Shown in pieces: positions 7,947 through 18,344 of a stretch of 64,000 bases of DNA (position 1 is the first letter of the stretch; each line of letters begins with the position of its first letter). A model generated the notes under the pieces. The model did not search any database. It worked only from the letters and a program-made list of their open reading frames with translations, and was not told the DNA's origin. The DNA lies in contig NZ_JAGGOY010000024.1 in the NCBI RefSeq assembly GCF_018614095.1, positions 1 through 64,000 on the forward strand, given 5' to 3'. The translations under genes and the position numbers were made by a program. The stretch is from Streptomyces sp. ISL-87. GTDB lineage: Bacteria > Actinomycetota > Actinomycetes > Streptomycetales > Streptomycetaceae.

Positions 7947-9541
7947 CCGGGATCCAGGAGTTCGACCATGTGATCGTGGGCGCGGGTTCGGCGGGCTCCG
8001 TGCTCGCCGCCCGGCTGTCCGAGGATCCCGCGGTGCGCGTCGCGCTCGTGGAGGCCGGCGGGCCCGACACCGACCCGGACTTCCGGATCCCCATGGGCTC
8101 CATGGCGCTGCTGGGTTCGTCCCACGACTGGGGCTACCGGACGACGGCCCAGCCCGGCCTGGACGACAGACGGATCGACTGGCCGCGCGGCAAGGTGCTC
8201 GGCGGATCGTCCTCGACGAACTTCCAGATGTGGATACCCGGCCACCGCCTCGACTACGACGAGTGGGGCCGCGCGGCAGGCCCCCAGTGGTCGTGGGACG
8301 CCGTACGGCCGTACTTCCGCAAGGCCGAGCGCTGGACCGGCCCGCCCGAGGACGGGACGACGTACGGCGACGCCGGCCCGCTTCGGATCTCACCGCCACG
8401 GGACCCCGACCCCACGACCGCCCACTTCCTGCGGGCGTGCGAGGAGCTGGGGCTGAAACCGGTGCCGGGCGGCCTCGGCGGACCCGACCACACCGGCAGC
8501 GCCGTCACCCCGCTGAACCAGTGGCGCGGCGCGCGGTGGAGCACGGCCGACGGCTATCTGCGTCCTGCGGCGAACCGGCCCAACCTGACCGTCTTCACCG
8601 GGAAACAGGTCCACCGTGTGCTTCTGGAGGGCGGACGGGCGACCGGCGTGGAGTTCGCCGACGGGCGGTTGACGGCGCTGCGCGAGGTCATCCTGTGCGC
8701 GGGCGCCGTCAACTCCCCTCAGCTGCTGATGCTCTCCGGCATCGGGGACGCGCAGGCGCTGCGCGAAGTGGGCATCGAGCCGCGGATCCACCTGCCCGGG
8801 GTGGGCCGGAACCTGCAGGACCACATCGCTCTCGACATCGTGATGAAGGCGGTCGAACCGGTCCGTCTGGCGCACGCGGACACGCCCGCGGCCCGCCGGC
8901 GGTACGAGGAGGAGCGGCTCGGTCCGCTCACTTCCAACGTTGCCGAAGCCGTCGCGTTCTTCCGGGCCGACGGCGGGCCGGGCGCCCCCGACCTCGAACT
9001 GATCTGGGCGCCCGTCGCCTTCACCGAGGACGAGCCCTCGGGGGCCGACGGCCTCACCGCCGCGGTGGTCCTGCTCCAGCCGGAGAGCCGGGGCCGCCTC
9101 ACGCTCACCGACGCCGATCCCACCAGCCCGCCCCGGATCGACCCGCGGTACCTGTCGGCCGGGGCCGACGTACGCAGGCTGATGGCCGGAGCTCGTTTCG
9201 CCGAACGGATCTTCGGCACCGAGGCGCTGAGGCCTCTGGTGAGCGGTCCGTGGGCTCCTTGGGCGCGGGGATTGAGCGACAGTGCGCTGGCGGCGCTCGT
9301 GCGGGCCCAGGCCAGTACGCTGTTCCACCCCGTCGGGACCTGCCGGATGGGGGGCGGGGAAGACGACCTGGCCGTGGTCGATGCCCATCTGCGGGTGCGC
9401 GGAGTCGACGCGCTGAGGGTAGTGGACGCCTCCGTACTGCCGAACGTCCCGCGCGGTCACACCCACGCCCCCTGCGTCATGCTCGGCGAGCGCGCCGCAG
9501 ACCTCATCCGGGACGGTCAACCAGCCGGTGGATCAAAGTAG
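7943..9541 (+). CDS. GMC-family oxidoreductase (choline dehydrogenase-like)
   Basis: A 532-residue FAD enzyme of the glucose-methanol-choline family. The N-terminal ADP-binding motif ([18 protein letters not shown]) is near residue 10, the FAD ring-binding [11 protein letters not shown] is near residue 90, and the PROSITE-like [15 protein letters not shown] follows. The C-terminal part has the [10 protein letters not shown] and [18 protein letters not shown] motifs with the catalytic His pair region. It oxidises an alcohol to an aldehyde or acid; the substrate is unknown. The GTG start overlaps the P450 stop (GTGA). It is convergent with the ArsR gene, overlapping it by 9 bp. Confidence 0.93.
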   Translation: MTGIQEFDHVIVGAGSAGSVLAARLSEDPAVRVALVEAGGPDTDPDFRIPMGSMALLGSSHDWGYRTTAQPGLDDRRIDWPRGKVLGGSSSTNFQMWIPGHRLDYDEWGRAAGPQWSWDAVRPYFRKAERWTGPPEDGTTYGDAGPLRISPPRDPDPTTAHFLRACEELGLKPVPGGLGGPDHTGSAVTPLNQWRGARWSTADGYLRPAANRPNLTVFTGKQVHRVLLEGGRATGVEFADGRLTALREVILCAGAVNSPQLLMLSGIGDAQALREVGIEPRIHLPGVGRNLQDHIALDIVMKAVEPVRLAHADTPAARRRYEEERLGPLTSNVAEAVAFFRADGGPGAPDLELIWAPVAFTEDEPSGADGLTAAVVLLQPESRGRLTLTDADPTSPPRIDPRYLSAGADVRRLMAGARFAERIFGTEALRPLVSGPWAPWARGLSDSALAALVRAQASTLFHPVGTCRMGGGEDDLAVVDAHLRVRGVDALRVVDASVLPNVPRGHTHAPCVMLGERAADLIRDGQPAGGSK

Positions 9542-9841
9542 TTGGGCCAGTACGGCGTCGAGCAGGCCGGGGAAACGGGCGTCGAGATCCTTGCGCCGCA
9601 GGCTGACGTATCGGGTCCGGCCCTCCATCTCGGTCCAGGTCACCCCCGACTCGCGGAGTACCCGGTAGTGGTGGGACATCGTCGTCCTGTGGAGGTCGAT
9701 GCTCTCACCCACGCCGGAGCAGCTGTCCCTGCCCTTCTCGGCCAGCTGGGCGACGATCTGCAGGCGTACCGGGTCCGCGAGGGCGTGAAAGACCTCGACG
9801 AGCTTGATCTCCGCGGCCGCCGGCTGGGTTACCTCGCGCAT
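9533..9841 (-). CDS. ArsR-family winged-helix regulator
   Basis: About 102 residues: a short lead, then a winged helix with VEVFHALADPVRLQIVAQLAEKG, a recognition helix region with LHRTTMSHHYRVLRESG, and the beta wing GRTRYVSLR. There is no ArsR/SmtB metal-site cysteine pattern, so the signal is probably organic. The start is uncertain: I use the ATG at 9841 because homologous proteins begin close to this point, but an ATG at 9904 is also in frame. It is divergent from the MFS transporter at 9972 and is a likely repressor of it. Confidence 0.8.
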   Translation of the reverse strand: MREVTQPAAAEIKLVEVFHALADPVRLQIVAQLAEKGRDSCSGVGESIDLHRTTMSHHYRVLRESGVTWTEMEGRTRYVSLRRKDLDARFPGLLDAVLAQLL

Positions 9842-9971
9842 CGCCGGCCTGTCTGTGACGTCATGGCCCCACGGTAGCCCACAGTTGGATACGTGGACAA
9901 CCATCCACCTGTTTGCTACTTTGCCACTCTCGAGGCCATCCCCTCACCCTCAGCAGCGGAAAGAGCGCATC

Positions 9972-11140
9972 GTGTACAAGCGGTTATTCCCTCTGGCGCT
10001 CGCGACGTTCGCCGTCGGCACCGACGGGTTCGTCATCGCCGGACTCCTCCCCTCCATCGCCGACGATCTCCAAGTCAGCGTCCCCCAGGCGGGACAGCTG
10101 GTCACCGCCTTCGCGCTGACCCTCTCCATCGCCGCTCCCGTCCTCGGCTGGGCCACCAGCTCCATGGACCGCCGCAAGGCGCTGATGATCGCCCTCGTCG
10201 TCTTCGCCATCGGCAACGTCGCCACGGCGCTCGGCACCACCTACGCCACCGTCATGACGGCCCGCATCATCACCGCGGCCGGCGCCGGCATCATCACCTC
10301 CACCTCATCGAGCGCCGCAGCCGTGGTCAGCCCGCCCGAACAGCGCGGCCGGGCACTGGCCTTCGTACTGGGCGGACTGACGCTGTCGAGCGCGGTGGGC
10401 CTTCCCCTCGGCACCCTCATCGGCAGCAGCGACTGGCACGTGACCCTGTGGGCCGTCGCCGGGCTGGGCGTCGTGGCGGCTCTCGGCGTCGCCTTCGCCC
10501 TGCCGAAGATCACGCTCCCGTCCACGACGTTCCGCGCCCGGCTCGAACCGCTCAAGGAGCGCTGGGTGCTCGGCACCCTGACCGTCACCATGCTGTCCTG
10601 ACCGGCGCGTACCTCCTGTACACGTACGTCGGAGCCGCTCTCGAGGAGACCACCGGCGGCTCGGAGACCACGCTCACCTGGGTGCTGTTCGTGTACGGGA
10701 TCGGGGTGCTGGGCGGCAACCTGCTGGCCGGCCGTCTGTCCGACCGCTACCCGGCGCAGCGGCTCCTGCTGGGCAGCCTCCTGGTCTTCACCGTCGTTCT
10801 GCTGCTCGCCCGCCCGGCCATCGAGAACCTCGCCACCACCTTCGTCTGGGCGGCGGTGTGGGGTGTGCTCGTGGGCGTACCGACCGTCCTCCAGCAGCAC
10901 CGTCTCGTCGCCCACGCACCCGCCGCGACGCCCGTACTGCTCGGGCTCAACTCCTCCGCCATCTACCTGGGCATCGCCCTGGGCGGAGCACTCGGCGGGC
11001 TCTTCCAGAAGTGGATCTCCCCGGTGTGGCTGGGGATTCCGGCCGCCGGCATCACCTTGCTGGCATTCCTCCTGACGCTCGTGAGCGTGCAGAGCCGCAA
11101 GACCGCGGCCGTGGCGGAACCGAGCCTCGCCACCAAGTGA
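9972..11140 (+). CDS. MFS efflux transporter with one apparent frameshift
   Basis: A Major Facilitator drug-efflux protein of about 390 residues. The first half (GTG at 9972 to a stop at 10601) has six membrane helices with the typical VGTDGFVIAGLLPSIADDL helix 1 and the WATSSMDRRKALM loop. The second half continues in a different frame from about 10598 (TGAYLLYTYVGAAL) to 11140 with the remaining helices. Adding one C in the run at 10597-10598 restores one continuous protein, so a homopolymer sequencing error is likelier than a dead gene. It is divergent from the ArsR gene, its probable regulator. Confidence 0.8.
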
Positions 11141-11359
11141 CCGGGCCCCAGGGCGAGCCGGGCCGGCCGGTCAACGGCCCGAGCGCGTGCTCCGGCCTTG
11201 CATGCCCCAGTACGACGTCATGAGCACGACGTCATATTTCGCACCCGACGAACCCCTTGTCGGCTGGACACGAGGACACACCTTGACCGAGTTCACGATG
11301 ACCATCGACGGCGTGGCCGTCGCGGGAGCGGGACCGGCCAGGGCAGCCCGGCGCAACTG

Positions 11360-11506
11360 GGCTGGGCCGCGCTGCTGCTGCCCGCCCTGGCCGTCGAGGC
11401 GTGGCTGAGCCGACTGGCGCACCACCGTGTCGACGCCGCGAGGATGCGCCCGCTCGTCCTGGTCTTCGCCCTCGTCTCCGGCATGGTGCTCATCGTGATG
11501 CCGTAA
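11360..11506 (+). pseudogene. C-terminal membrane-protein remnant (TauE/SafE-like)
   Basis: About 48 residues (GWAALLLPALAVEAWLSRL, then VDAARMRPLVLVFALVSGMVLIVMP) resemble the last helices of a TauE/SafE-type sulfite/anion exporter of some 250 residues. The rest is absent; upstream DNA to 11141 is not related. It overlaps the end of the LacI remnant on the other strand. The upstream stretch holds two close copies of acgacgtcat (near 11213 and 11228) whose meaning is unclear. Confidence 0.45.
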
Positions 11507-12252
11507 CACGCAGGGACGAGGCCCGCACGATGACGCGGGGCTCGGGCGCCGCCGTCGCCGGCGTGCCCGCGACGGCGGTGTCCTCGTCGCGCAGGCGGGC
11601 GAGGAGCAGTTCCACCGCGTCGGTGGCTGCCCGGTCCAGCTGGAGGTCGACCGCCGTGAGCGGCGGTTCGCAGGTACGGGCCCGCGGCCCGTCGTACCGG
11701 GTGACCACCATCACGTCGTCCGGGACCCGCCGGCCGCTGTCCCGGATCGCGCGGACGGCGCCCACTGCGAAGGCCTCCACGAGCGCGCAGACGGCGTCGA
11801 TCTCGGGATGGTCGGCCAGCAGTGCCGCGCAGCGGTCGTAGCCGGCCTGTTCGCCGCCTTCCTCCGCAGCGGTGGCGACGAGGGGAGCCCAGCCCCGCTC
11901 GGCGGCGGCGCGTTCGTACGCGGCGCGGGCGTCGACGGTGGAGTGGCGGGTGCCGGCGCCGATGACGAGCGCCGGGTGGCGGGCCCCCTGTTCGCGCAGG
12001 TGCTCCAGGAGCAGCTCGGCGACCAGGCCGCCGCGCAGGTCGACGTACGGGGCGTCCGTACCCGTCGCCACCTCGCGGCCGAGTGCGACGTAAGGCAGGT
12101 CCCGCTCACGCAGCTGCGCGACCGCCGCGTCGTCCTCGCCGGGCTCGACGACGATCGCGAAGGGCGTGGGACACGGTCGTCCGCGACACCGAGGCGGCCT
12201 GGGCGACGTCGGAGATCGTCGGCGGCCGCCTGCGGGAACCGGAACTGGACAT
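11490..12252 (-). pseudogene. LacI-family regulator with internal deletion
   Basis: The start at 12252 encodes a normal LacI head: RRPPTISDVAQAASVSRTTVSHA, the helix-turn-helix. Immediately after, near 12165, the frame changes and the sequence resumes in the middle of the sugar-binding domain (FAIVVEPGEDDAAVAQLRERDLPYVALGREV) and runs to the usual end. Roughly 100 residues, covering the hinge helix and the first part of the effector domain, are missing. No single-base change repairs it, so this is a true deletion. It cannot work as a normal repressor. No target gene remains beside it except the short membrane remnant. Confidence 0.75.
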
Positions 12253-12963
12253 CGGCAGGACGCTCCTCGCTCGCTCGCGCGCACCCCGACGGTGACGGGT
12301 GACAGTGACATCTTCGCCGACTCACCCCCGCTCCTCCAGCCCCGCCCGCGCGGCCGGCCTCCTCCGGAGCCGCCGCATGCCGATCCAGGGTGTCCAGGGT
12401 GCTCGGGGCGTCCGGGATGCAGCCGGCGAGGTGGCCCGGAAACCGCTCCGCGGCCCGGGGGACCGAATCGGCGCGCGCGGGTGAGAACGGGGACCGACGG
12501 CGGGACGTGTAGGGGGCGGCATGCCGGTGTTGCTCGTACGGGGAACGGCCGCGCGGCTGTCCGGCCTACCTCGGGGGCGGTGGGCTTCGGCGCGGCGGCG
12601 CCGGCTCTGGCATCGGTGTGGACCAGCGAGCTGGGCACCACCGGCATCGGAGCCGCCGTGACCACGCTGTCCGGGCCGGTCGCCGAGCAGCTGCGGCCGC
12701 ATCGCGGTACGGCCGGAAGCCGGGCCGTGACCGGGACCGCGGCGGGTGAACTGCTGGAGCACGGCCACCGCCGTCTCCGCCTCTCCCGCGAGCTGCCGGC
12801 CGCGCTCACGCCGGCGGAGCCAGGGCCAGGCCACGTCATCCCCGACGGGGTGAGGGTGGTGTCCGCCAGGATCGCGCGGACAGGGTCGATGGGACGATCG
12901 CCCGGGGCGTTCGCCTCGGTCTGTTCCCGGGGCGCCGGGCCGGCCGGCCCGGTCGCGGCCGGG
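12253..12963. other. 711-bp stretch without a recognisable gene
   Basis: Long GC-rich open frames occur on both strands but none shows conserved motifs, credible starts or the third-position bias of the surrounding genes. I see no repeat, RNA or IS end here. It may be decayed coding DNA left from the deletion that also damaged the LacI gene. Confidence 0.5.
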
Positions 12964-13398
12964 CTACTGCGGGGCGGCGTCGGGCGGTGGGATGACACCG
13001 AGCTGCTGGAGCAACCCGAGATCGTCCTTGTTCGACCACTTCTCCACGAGCCTGCCGTTCTCGATGCGGTGAACGACCGTCGCCGTCATCGTGAGGGAAT
13101 TGCCGGTGGCGCGGATGCCGGGCAGGTCACCCTCGTGGACGCCACGGGCCGTCAGACGCGTGACGACCTTGTCGCCTTCCGCGATCTGCTCCTCGATCTC
13201 GTGCGTTCCGGGTGTGGCCTCCCAGAACATGCGGAACGTCTGCTTGAGGCGCTCGCGGCCGACAGCGGATACAGGAAGCGGCGGGGGCGAGTGGTCCTCG
13301 TAGTCCTCGGCGACGAGGTCGTCCATGGCATCCAGGTTGCCCTTGTCGATCTCCTCGTAGAAGCGCCGGACCAGCCGCTTGTTCTCCTCTGTGGACAT
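12964..13398 (-). CDS. SnoaL-like/NTF2-fold ester cyclase-family protein
   Basis: A 144-residue single-domain protein of the NTF2-like superfamily, SnoaL polyketide-cyclase branch: MSTEENKRLVRRFYEEIDKGN, the EDYEDHSPPP stretch, a central FRMFWEATPGTHEIEEQIAEGDKVV and a final VVHRIENGRLVEKWSNKDDLGLLQQLG. I use the ATG at 13398; the longer frame to 13515 adds non-conserved sequence. Members range from true cyclases to proteins of unknown function, and no cyclase substrate cluster is nearby, so the role is open. Confidence 0.8.
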   Translation of the reverse strand: MSTEENKRLVRRFYEEIDKGNLDAMDDLVAEDYEDHSPPPLPVSAVGRERLKQTFRMFWEATPGTHEIEEQIAEGDKVVTRLTARGVHEGDLPGIRATGNSLTMTATVVHRIENGRLVEKWSNKDDLGLLQQLGVIPPPDAAPQ

Positions 13399-13602
13399 GG
13401 GACCCCTGATCGGTTCGCAGCGTTCCGCCAGAACCGGCGCCGACCGAAAGCTTGCCGACCGACCGGCTCGGACCCTGTCCGCCGCGCACGAATCGCAGCG
13501 CAGGTTCGCCCACAAGCACCCGTATTACCCCCGGGGGCAGGGACGGCGGCCTGAACGGCTCGGGAATGCCTTACGCACCGGACGCTCCGTTACAGCTCGC
13601 TG

Positions 13603-13620
13603 ATTGTTAGCGTTAACAAT
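13603..13620 (+). promoter_or_regulatory. LacI/GalR-type operator 1 upstream of chvE
   Basis: attgttagcgttaacaat is a near-perfect palindrome with the central CG typical of LacI-family sites. The identical 18-mer is found at 24331-24348 before araB, and a 16/18 match lies at 29261-29278 before ytfQ. Confidence 0.85.
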
Positions 13621-13693
13621 TCATCCGTCAAGCCCACCGCCGCGCCCCCCGGCCACACCCGCGCCATACCCAAGGATGATCTCCACCGGACCC

Positions 13694-13722
13694 TTGACGC
13701 AGTTTCTGTGAGCGTTAACACT
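13694..13722 (+). promoter_or_regulatory. Probable chvE promoter overlapped by operator 2
   Basis: TTGACG (13694-13699) could be the -35 and TAACAC (13716-13721) a -10 with 16-bp spacing. A second, weaker operator (tctgtgagcgttaacact, 13705-13722, 14 of 18 matches to operator 1) covers the -10, so a bound repressor would block the promoter. It lies 102 bp downstream of operator 1. The transcript would have a leader of about 190 bases. Confidence 0.55.
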
Positions 13723-13915
13723 CATGTGACGTCAGCCCAGAGCGGCACCCACCCGGGCCTCCAGCGGGGTTCACTCGCCCCGCAGCCCGGTCGGCCGTAT
13801 CGACCCCCGAGCGAACCGGCCCCCTCCCGCCCTGGGCCGGCGCTCGACCCCCGCTCGACCCGAACCGAGGCCCCTGCCGAGGTCGCGCCGATCGCGGCAT
13901 ACCCCTGGAGGAATA

Positions 13916-15025
13916 GTGCGGAAGGTTTTGACGGGCCTCGCTGCTGCGGGCCTCACATTGGCCCTGACGGCCTGCGGACAGAGCGCCAACGGCGTGGGCG
14001 ACGGCGTGGGCGACGGCGCGGGCGGCGGTGCCGCCAAGGGCGGTCTCGTCGGTATCGCGATGCCCACCAAGTCGTCGGAGCGCTGGATCAACGACGGCGA
14101 CAACATGGTCAAGCAGTTCCAGGCCAAGGGCTACAAGACCGACCTGCAGTACGGCGACAACGTCGTCGAGAACCAGGTCTCGCAGATCGAGAACATGATC
14201 ACGAAGGGCGCCAAGCTGCTGGTGGTCGCCGCCATCGACGGCTCCTCGCTGACGAACGTCCTCCACAAGGCCGCCGACGCGAAGATCCCGGTGATCTCGT
14301 ACGACCGCTTGATCCGTGGCACCGGGGACGTCGACTACTACGCGACCTTCGACAACTTCAAGGTCGGTGTCCTGCAGGGCACTTACATCGTCGACAAGCT
14401 GGGCCTCGCGAGCGGCAAGGGCCCGTTCAACGTCGAGCTGTTCGCCGGCTCGCCGGACGATAACAACGCCACCTTCTTCTTCCAGGGCGCGATGAGCGTG
14501 CTCCAGCCCTACGTCGACCAGCGGAAGCTGGTCGTCCAGAGCGGTCAGACCGGCTTCAACCAGGTCGCCACCCTGCGCTGGGACGGCGGTGTCGCCCAGT
14601 CCCGGATGGACAACCTGCTGAGCAAGTCGTACACCTCCGCCCGGGTCGACGCGGTCCTCTCCCCCTACGACGGCATCTCCATCGGCATCCTGTCCTCCCT
14701 CAAGGGTGTCGGCTACGGCGGCTCGGGCAAGGCCCTGCCGATCGTCACCGGCCAGGACGCCGAGCTGGCCTCGGTGAAGTCCATCATCACCGGCGAGCAG
14801 ACGCAGACCGTCTACAAGGACACCCGTGAGCTGGCCAAGGTCGCGGTGCAGATGGGCGACGCCCTGCTCACCGGCGGCAAGCCCGAGGTCAACGACACCA
14901 AGCAGTACGAGAACGGGGTCAAGGTCGTCCCGGCCTACCTGCTGCAGCCGGTCAGCGTCGACAAGGAGAACTACCAGAAGGTGCTGGTCGACGGCGGGCA
15001 GTACACCGCCGACCAGCTCAAGTAG
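13916..15025 (+). CDS. chvE: Sugar ABC transporter substrate-binding lipoprotein, ChvE type
   Basis: A 369-residue periplasmic-binding-protein-fold lipoprotein that captures monosaccharides outside the membrane for the GguAB importer. The GTG at 13916 has ggaggaa five bases upstream. The N-terminus is a lipoprotein signal with lipobox LTAC (Cys about residue 19), followed by a Gly-rich linker. ChvE-family features include [19 protein letters not shown], the [23 protein letters not shown] block and SYDRLI. ChvE relatives bind arabinose, xylose, glucose, galactose and similar sugars; the regulon context points to L-arabinose or a related pentose. Two LacI-type operators lie upstream. Confidence 0.92.
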   Translation: MRKVLTGLAAAGLTLALTACGQSANGVGDGVGDGAGGGAAKGGLVGIAMPTKSSERWINDGDNMVKQFQAKGYKTDLQYGDNVVENQVSQIENMITKGAKLLVVAAIDGSSLTNVLHKAADAKIPVISYDRLIRGTGDVDYYATFDNFKVGVLQGTYIVDKLGLASGKGPFNVELFAGSPDDNNATFFFQGAMSVLQPYVDQRKLVVQSGQTGFNQVATLRWDGGVAQSRMDNLLSKSYTSARVDAVLSPYDGISIGILSSLKGVGYGGSGKALPIVTGQDAELASVKSIITGEQTQTVYKDTRELAKVAVQMGDALLTGGKPEVNDTKQYENGVKVVPAYLLQPVSVDKENYQKVLVDGGQYTADQLK

Positions 15026-15132
15026 CCCTCGGGCCCGCACCCAGGGCCGCACCAGAGCCGGGCGCGTGCGGGCGGGGAGGCCGACCTGACAGGCCCCCGC
15101 CCGTACCGCCCCTGTCGAACGGATGCACCATC

Positions 15133-16680
15133 ATGGCCGGACCCGTCCTCGAGATGCGTTCGATCAGCAAGTCCTTCCCCGGTGTCAAAGCGCTCTCCGA
15201 CGTCAACCTGAGCGTCGCCCCCGGAGAGGTCCACGCCGTCTGCGGTGAGAACGGCGCCGGAAAGTCCACCCTGATGAAGGTGCTCAGCGGGGTCCACCCG
15301 CACGGCTCCTACGAGGGTGAGATCCTCTTCCAGGGCGAGCCCTGCGCCTTCAAGGACATCCGGGCCAGCGAACAACGCGGCATCGTGATCATCCACCAGG
15401 AGCTCGCCCTGGTGCCGTACCTCTCCATCGCCGAGAACATCTTCCTCGGCAACGAGCACGCCACCCGCGGCGTCATCAGCTGGAACAAGACGCTCACCCA
15501 CGCCAAGTCGCTGCTGCGGCGGGTCGGCCTGGACGAGAGCCCGCACACGCGGGTCGCCGACATCGGCGTGGGCAAGCAGCAGCTGATCGAGATCGCCAAG
15601 GCGCTCGCCAAGGAGGTCAAGCTGCTGATCCTGGACGAGCCCACGGCCGCCCTGAACGGCGAGGACAGCCGCAAGCTGCTCGACCTCATCCTGGAGCTCA
15701 AGGCCCAGGGGATCTCCTGCATCCTCATCTCGCACAAGCTGGGCGAGATCGCCCAGGTCGCCGACTCCGTCACCATCCTGCGCGACGGCCGGACCATCGA
15801 GACCATCGCGGTCGACGCCCAGGGCATCTCCGAGGACCGGATCATCCGGGGCATGGTCGGCCGCGATCTGGAGCACCGCTACCCGGAGCGCACCCCCGAG
15901 GTGGGCGAGGTCGCCTTCGCCGTCGAGGAATGGACCGTCCACCATCCGATCGACCATCAGCGCAAGGTCGTCGACGGCGTGTCGCTGGAGGTGCGGCGCG
16001 GCGAGATCGTCGGTATCGCCGGCCTGATGGGGGCGGGCCGCACCGAGCTCGCGATGAGCGTCTTCGGCCGCTCGTACGGGCGCTATGCGGGGGGCCGGGT
16101 CCTGCTGGACGGCAAGGAGATCCGCACCCGCACCGTCCCGGAGGCGATCGGCCACGGCATCGCGTACGTCACCGAGGACCGCAAACACCTCGGACTGAAC
16201 CTTATGGACGACATCAGCCGCAACATCTCGCTGAGCGCGCTCGGCAAGGTCGCACGGCGCGGCTGGGTCAACGAGCACGAGGAGACCCGAGTCGCCGAGT
16301 CCTTCCGCACGACCATGAACATCAAGGCGCCCTCGGTGTTCGCGGAGACCGGGAAACTCAGCGGAGGCAACCAGCAGAAGGTCGTCCTCAGCAAGTGGAT
16401 CTTCTCCGAGCCCGACGTACTGATCCTCGACGAACCCACCCGGGGCATCGACATCGGCGCCAAGGCCGAGATCTACACGGTGATCGCCGAACTCGCGGCC
16501 GAGGGTAAGGCAGTTCTGATCATCTCCTCCGAACTCCCCGAGCTGCTCGGCATGTGCGACCGCATCTACACGATGACCGAGGGCCGGCTCACCGGTGAGG
16601 TTGACCGCGGGGACGCGACCCAGGAATCACTCATGCGCCTCATGACCGTGAGCGCTGCGACCGAGAACGAGCAGGTGTAA
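15133..16680 (+). CDS. gguA: Monosaccharide ABC importer ATPase (GguA/MmsA type)
   Basis: A 515-residue tandem ABC protein that powers sugar import. The first nucleotide-binding domain has Walker [10 protein letters not shown], signature [15 protein letters not shown] and Walker [12 protein letters not shown]; the second has the degenerate P-loop [10 protein letters not shown], signature [14 protein letters not shown] and Walker [21 protein letters not shown], the pattern of the CUT2 sugar-transporter class. It follows chvE after 107 bp and precedes gguB by 3 bp, so the three form one transcription unit. Confidence 0.94.
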   Translation: MAGPVLEMRSISKSFPGVKALSDVNLSVAPGEVHAVCGENGAGKSTLMKVLSGVHPHGSYEGEILFQGEPCAFKDIRASEQRGIVIIHQELALVPYLSIAENIFLGNEHATRGVISWNKTLTHAKSLLRRVGLDESPHTRVADIGVGKQQLIEIAKALAKEVKLLILDEPTAALNGEDSRKLLDLILELKAQGISCILISHKLGEIAQVADSVTILRDGRTIETIAVDAQGISEDRIIRGMVGRDLEHRYPERTPEVGEVAFAVEEWTVHHPIDHQRKVVDGVSLEVRRGEIVGIAGLMGAGRTELAMSVFGRSYGRYAGGRVLLDGKEIRTRTVPEAIGHGIAYVTEDRKHLGLNLMDDISRNISLSALGKVARRGWVNEHEETRVAESFRTTMNIKAPSVFAETGKLSGGNQQKVVLSKWIFSEPDVLILDEPTRGIDIGAKAEIYTVIAELAAEGKAVLIISSELPELLGMCDRIYTMTEGRLTGEVDRGDATQESLMRLMTVSAATENEQV

Positions 16681-16683
16681 GGC

Positions 16684-17946
16684 ATGGCCCAGACAGAGAC
16701 CACGGACACCACGGACACTCCGGGCAGCACGGACCTCAAGACGGCCCTGCCCGCCAAGCCCGGAGGCCGTGGCGGCGTCGGCCCCCTGCTGGTGCGGGCG
16801 CTGCGCGGCAACATACGCCAGTACGGCATGCTGGTCGCGCTGGCGCTGATCGTCGCGGTGTTCCAGATATGGACCGACGGCATCCTGCTCCAGCCGCTCA
16901 ACGTCACGAATCTGATCCAGCAGAACAGCTACATCCTGATCCTGGCCATCGGCATGATGATCGTGATCATCGCCGGGCACATCGACCTCTCCGTCGGCTC
17001 GCTGGCCGCCTTCGTCGGCGCCGCCGCGGCCGTGATGATGGTCAGGCACGACGTGCCGTGGCCGCTCGCGCTGGCCGCCGCCCTGCTGATCGGCGCGGCC
17101 GCCGGTGCCTGGCAGGGGTTCTGGATCGCGTACGTCGGCATCCCGTCCTTCATCGTCACGCTGGCCGGCATGCTGCTGTTCCGCGGCGGGACGCAGATCG
17201 TGTTGCAGGGCCAGTCGGTGGCGCCCTTCCCCAAGGGCTTCCAGGAGATCAGCAGCGGCTTCCTCCCGGAGGTCGGCCCGCGGACCGACTACCACAACCT
17301 CACCCTGCTGCTGGGGCTCGCCGTGCTCGTGGTGGCCGTCCTCCAGGAGGTCAGGGGCCGCCGGCAGGCCGCCCGCTACGGCCTGGAGCTGCTCCCGCTG
17401 GGCTTCTTCCTGGCCAAGCTGGGCGCCGTCGCCGCCGCGGTGCTGGTGTTCACCCTGCTGCTGGCGAGCTACCACGGCTTCCCGATCGTGCTGCTGATCC
17501 TGGGCGTGCTGCTGGTCGCCTTCGGCTACCTCATGCGCAACTCCGTCCTGGGCCGCCACACCTACGCGATCGGCGGCAACGAGGCCGCGGCGAAGCTGTC
17601 CGGCGTCAAGAGCAAGCGGGTCGTCTTCCTCGCCTTCGTCAACATGGGCGTGCTGGCCGCGCTGGCCGGCATGGTCTTCGCGGCGCGCCTCAACGCGGGC
17701 ACGCCGCAGGCCGGCATCAACTTCGAACTGGAGGCGATCGCCGCCGCGTTCATCGGTGGCGCCTCGGCCTCCGGCGGCGTCGGCACCGTGCTCGGCGCCA
17801 TCATCGGCGGCCTGGTGCTCGGCGTGCTCAACAACGGCATGTCGCTGGTCGGCATCGGCACCGACTACCAGCAGGTCATCAAGGGCCTGGTGCTGCTGGC
17901 CGCGGTCGGATTCGACGTCTACAACAAGCGCAAGGCCGGTTCCTGA
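16684..17946 (+). CDS. gguB: Monosaccharide ABC importer permease (GguB type)
   Basis: A 420-residue polytopic permease of the BPD-transport-2 (CUT2) class with about ten hydrophobic segments. Diagnostic loops are GMMIVIIAGHIDLSVGSLAAFVGA and, near the C-terminus, the ELEAIAAAFIGGASASGGVGTVLGAIIGG coupling region. The length and the central extra segment (around residues 215-245) fit the GguB/MmsB subfamily, which works as a homodimer with GguA. A strong bidirectional hairpin follows the stop. Confidence 0.94.
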   Translation: MAQTETTDTTDTPGSTDLKTALPAKPGGRGGVGPLLVRALRGNIRQYGMLVALALIVAVFQIWTDGILLQPLNVTNLIQQNSYILILAIGMMIVIIAGHIDLSVGSLAAFVGAAAAVMMVRHDVPWPLALAAALLIGAAAGAWQGFWIAYVGIPSFIVTLAGMLLFRGGTQIVLQGQSVAPFPKGFQEISSGFLPEVGPRTDYHNLTLLLGLAVLVVAVLQEVRGRRQAARYGLELLPLGFFLAKLGAVAAAVLVFTLLLASYHGFPIVLLILGVLLVAFGYLMRNSVLGRHTYAIGGNEAAAKLSGVKSKRVVFLAFVNMGVLAALAGMVFAARLNAGTPQAGINFELEAIAAAFIGGASASGGVGTVLGAIIGGLVLGVLNNGMSLVGIGTDYQQVIKGLVLLAAVGFDVYNKRKAGS

Positions 17947-17957
17947 GCCTGTTCCGC

Positions 17958-17998
17958 CCGGGTCCGGCCGCGCCCCGCGGGGGTGCGGCCGGACCCGG
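17958..17998. terminator. Strong hairpin terminator after gguB
   Basis: A perfect 14-bp inverted repeat (17958-17971 and 17985-17998, starting ccgggtccggccgc) with a 13-nt loop that can itself pair. It sits between the ends of gguB (+) and the arabinan-binding remnant (-), so it can serve both strands. Confidence 0.8.
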
Positions 17999-18001
17999 TT
18001 G

Positions 18002-18335
18002 TCACTGCTGGTGGAAGGTGGCGTCGCCCTTGGCCAGGGTCGTGCCGACGGGCTGTACGTCGAGCTGGAAGTCGTAGTGCAGAAGGTACTGGCCCGCCGT
18101 GCCGTACGACTCGTAGGAGACGCCCGCCGGGTCCGCGAGGCCGGCGCGCTGGTAGAAGCTGGCACTGTCCTTGAAGGCGGTCGTGCCGTCGTTCCTCTCG
18201 ACCCAGACCGCGCCGTTCCTGCTGTGCAGGTAGTAGCCGGGGAAGTTGGCGGACTCCAGCGAGACGGTGCCGCTGCCGGACAGCCCGGGCACGGTGCGGA
18301 ACTGCGAGTCCGCCAGGTTGGTGACGTCCGCCTCC
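18002..18335 (-). pseudogene. AbfB/CBM42 arabinan-binding domain, C-terminal remnant
   Basis: About 110 residues show the beta-trefoil repeat of AbfB (CBM42) domains: FPGYYLHSRNGAVWVERNDGTTAFKDSASFYQRAGLADPAGVSYESY, then QYLLHYDFQLDVQPV and DATFHQQ at the end. These domains bind arabinofuranose side chains and normally sit at the C-terminus of secreted alpha-L-arabinofuranosidases. The catalytic part and the signal peptide are gone; the frame breaks at about 18335, where the TnpB fragment begins on the opposite strand. The remnant fits the surrounding arabinose regulon and suggests that a secreted arabinan-degrading enzyme was once encoded here. Confidence 0.75.
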
Positions 18336-18344
18336 AGCTTCCCC

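Noticed and set aside
6555..8399. 614-residue minus-strand open frame opposite the P450 and GMC genes
   Set aside because: It lies antisense to two well-supported genes, has Arg/Pro/Gly-rich low-complexity sequence and no family motif. GC-rich third positions create such long antisense frames.
13603..13722. Helical phasing of the two chvE operators as proof of DNA looping
   Set aside because: The centres are 102 bp apart, about 9.7 turns at 10.5 bp per turn. This neither excludes nor supports looping, so I make no claim.
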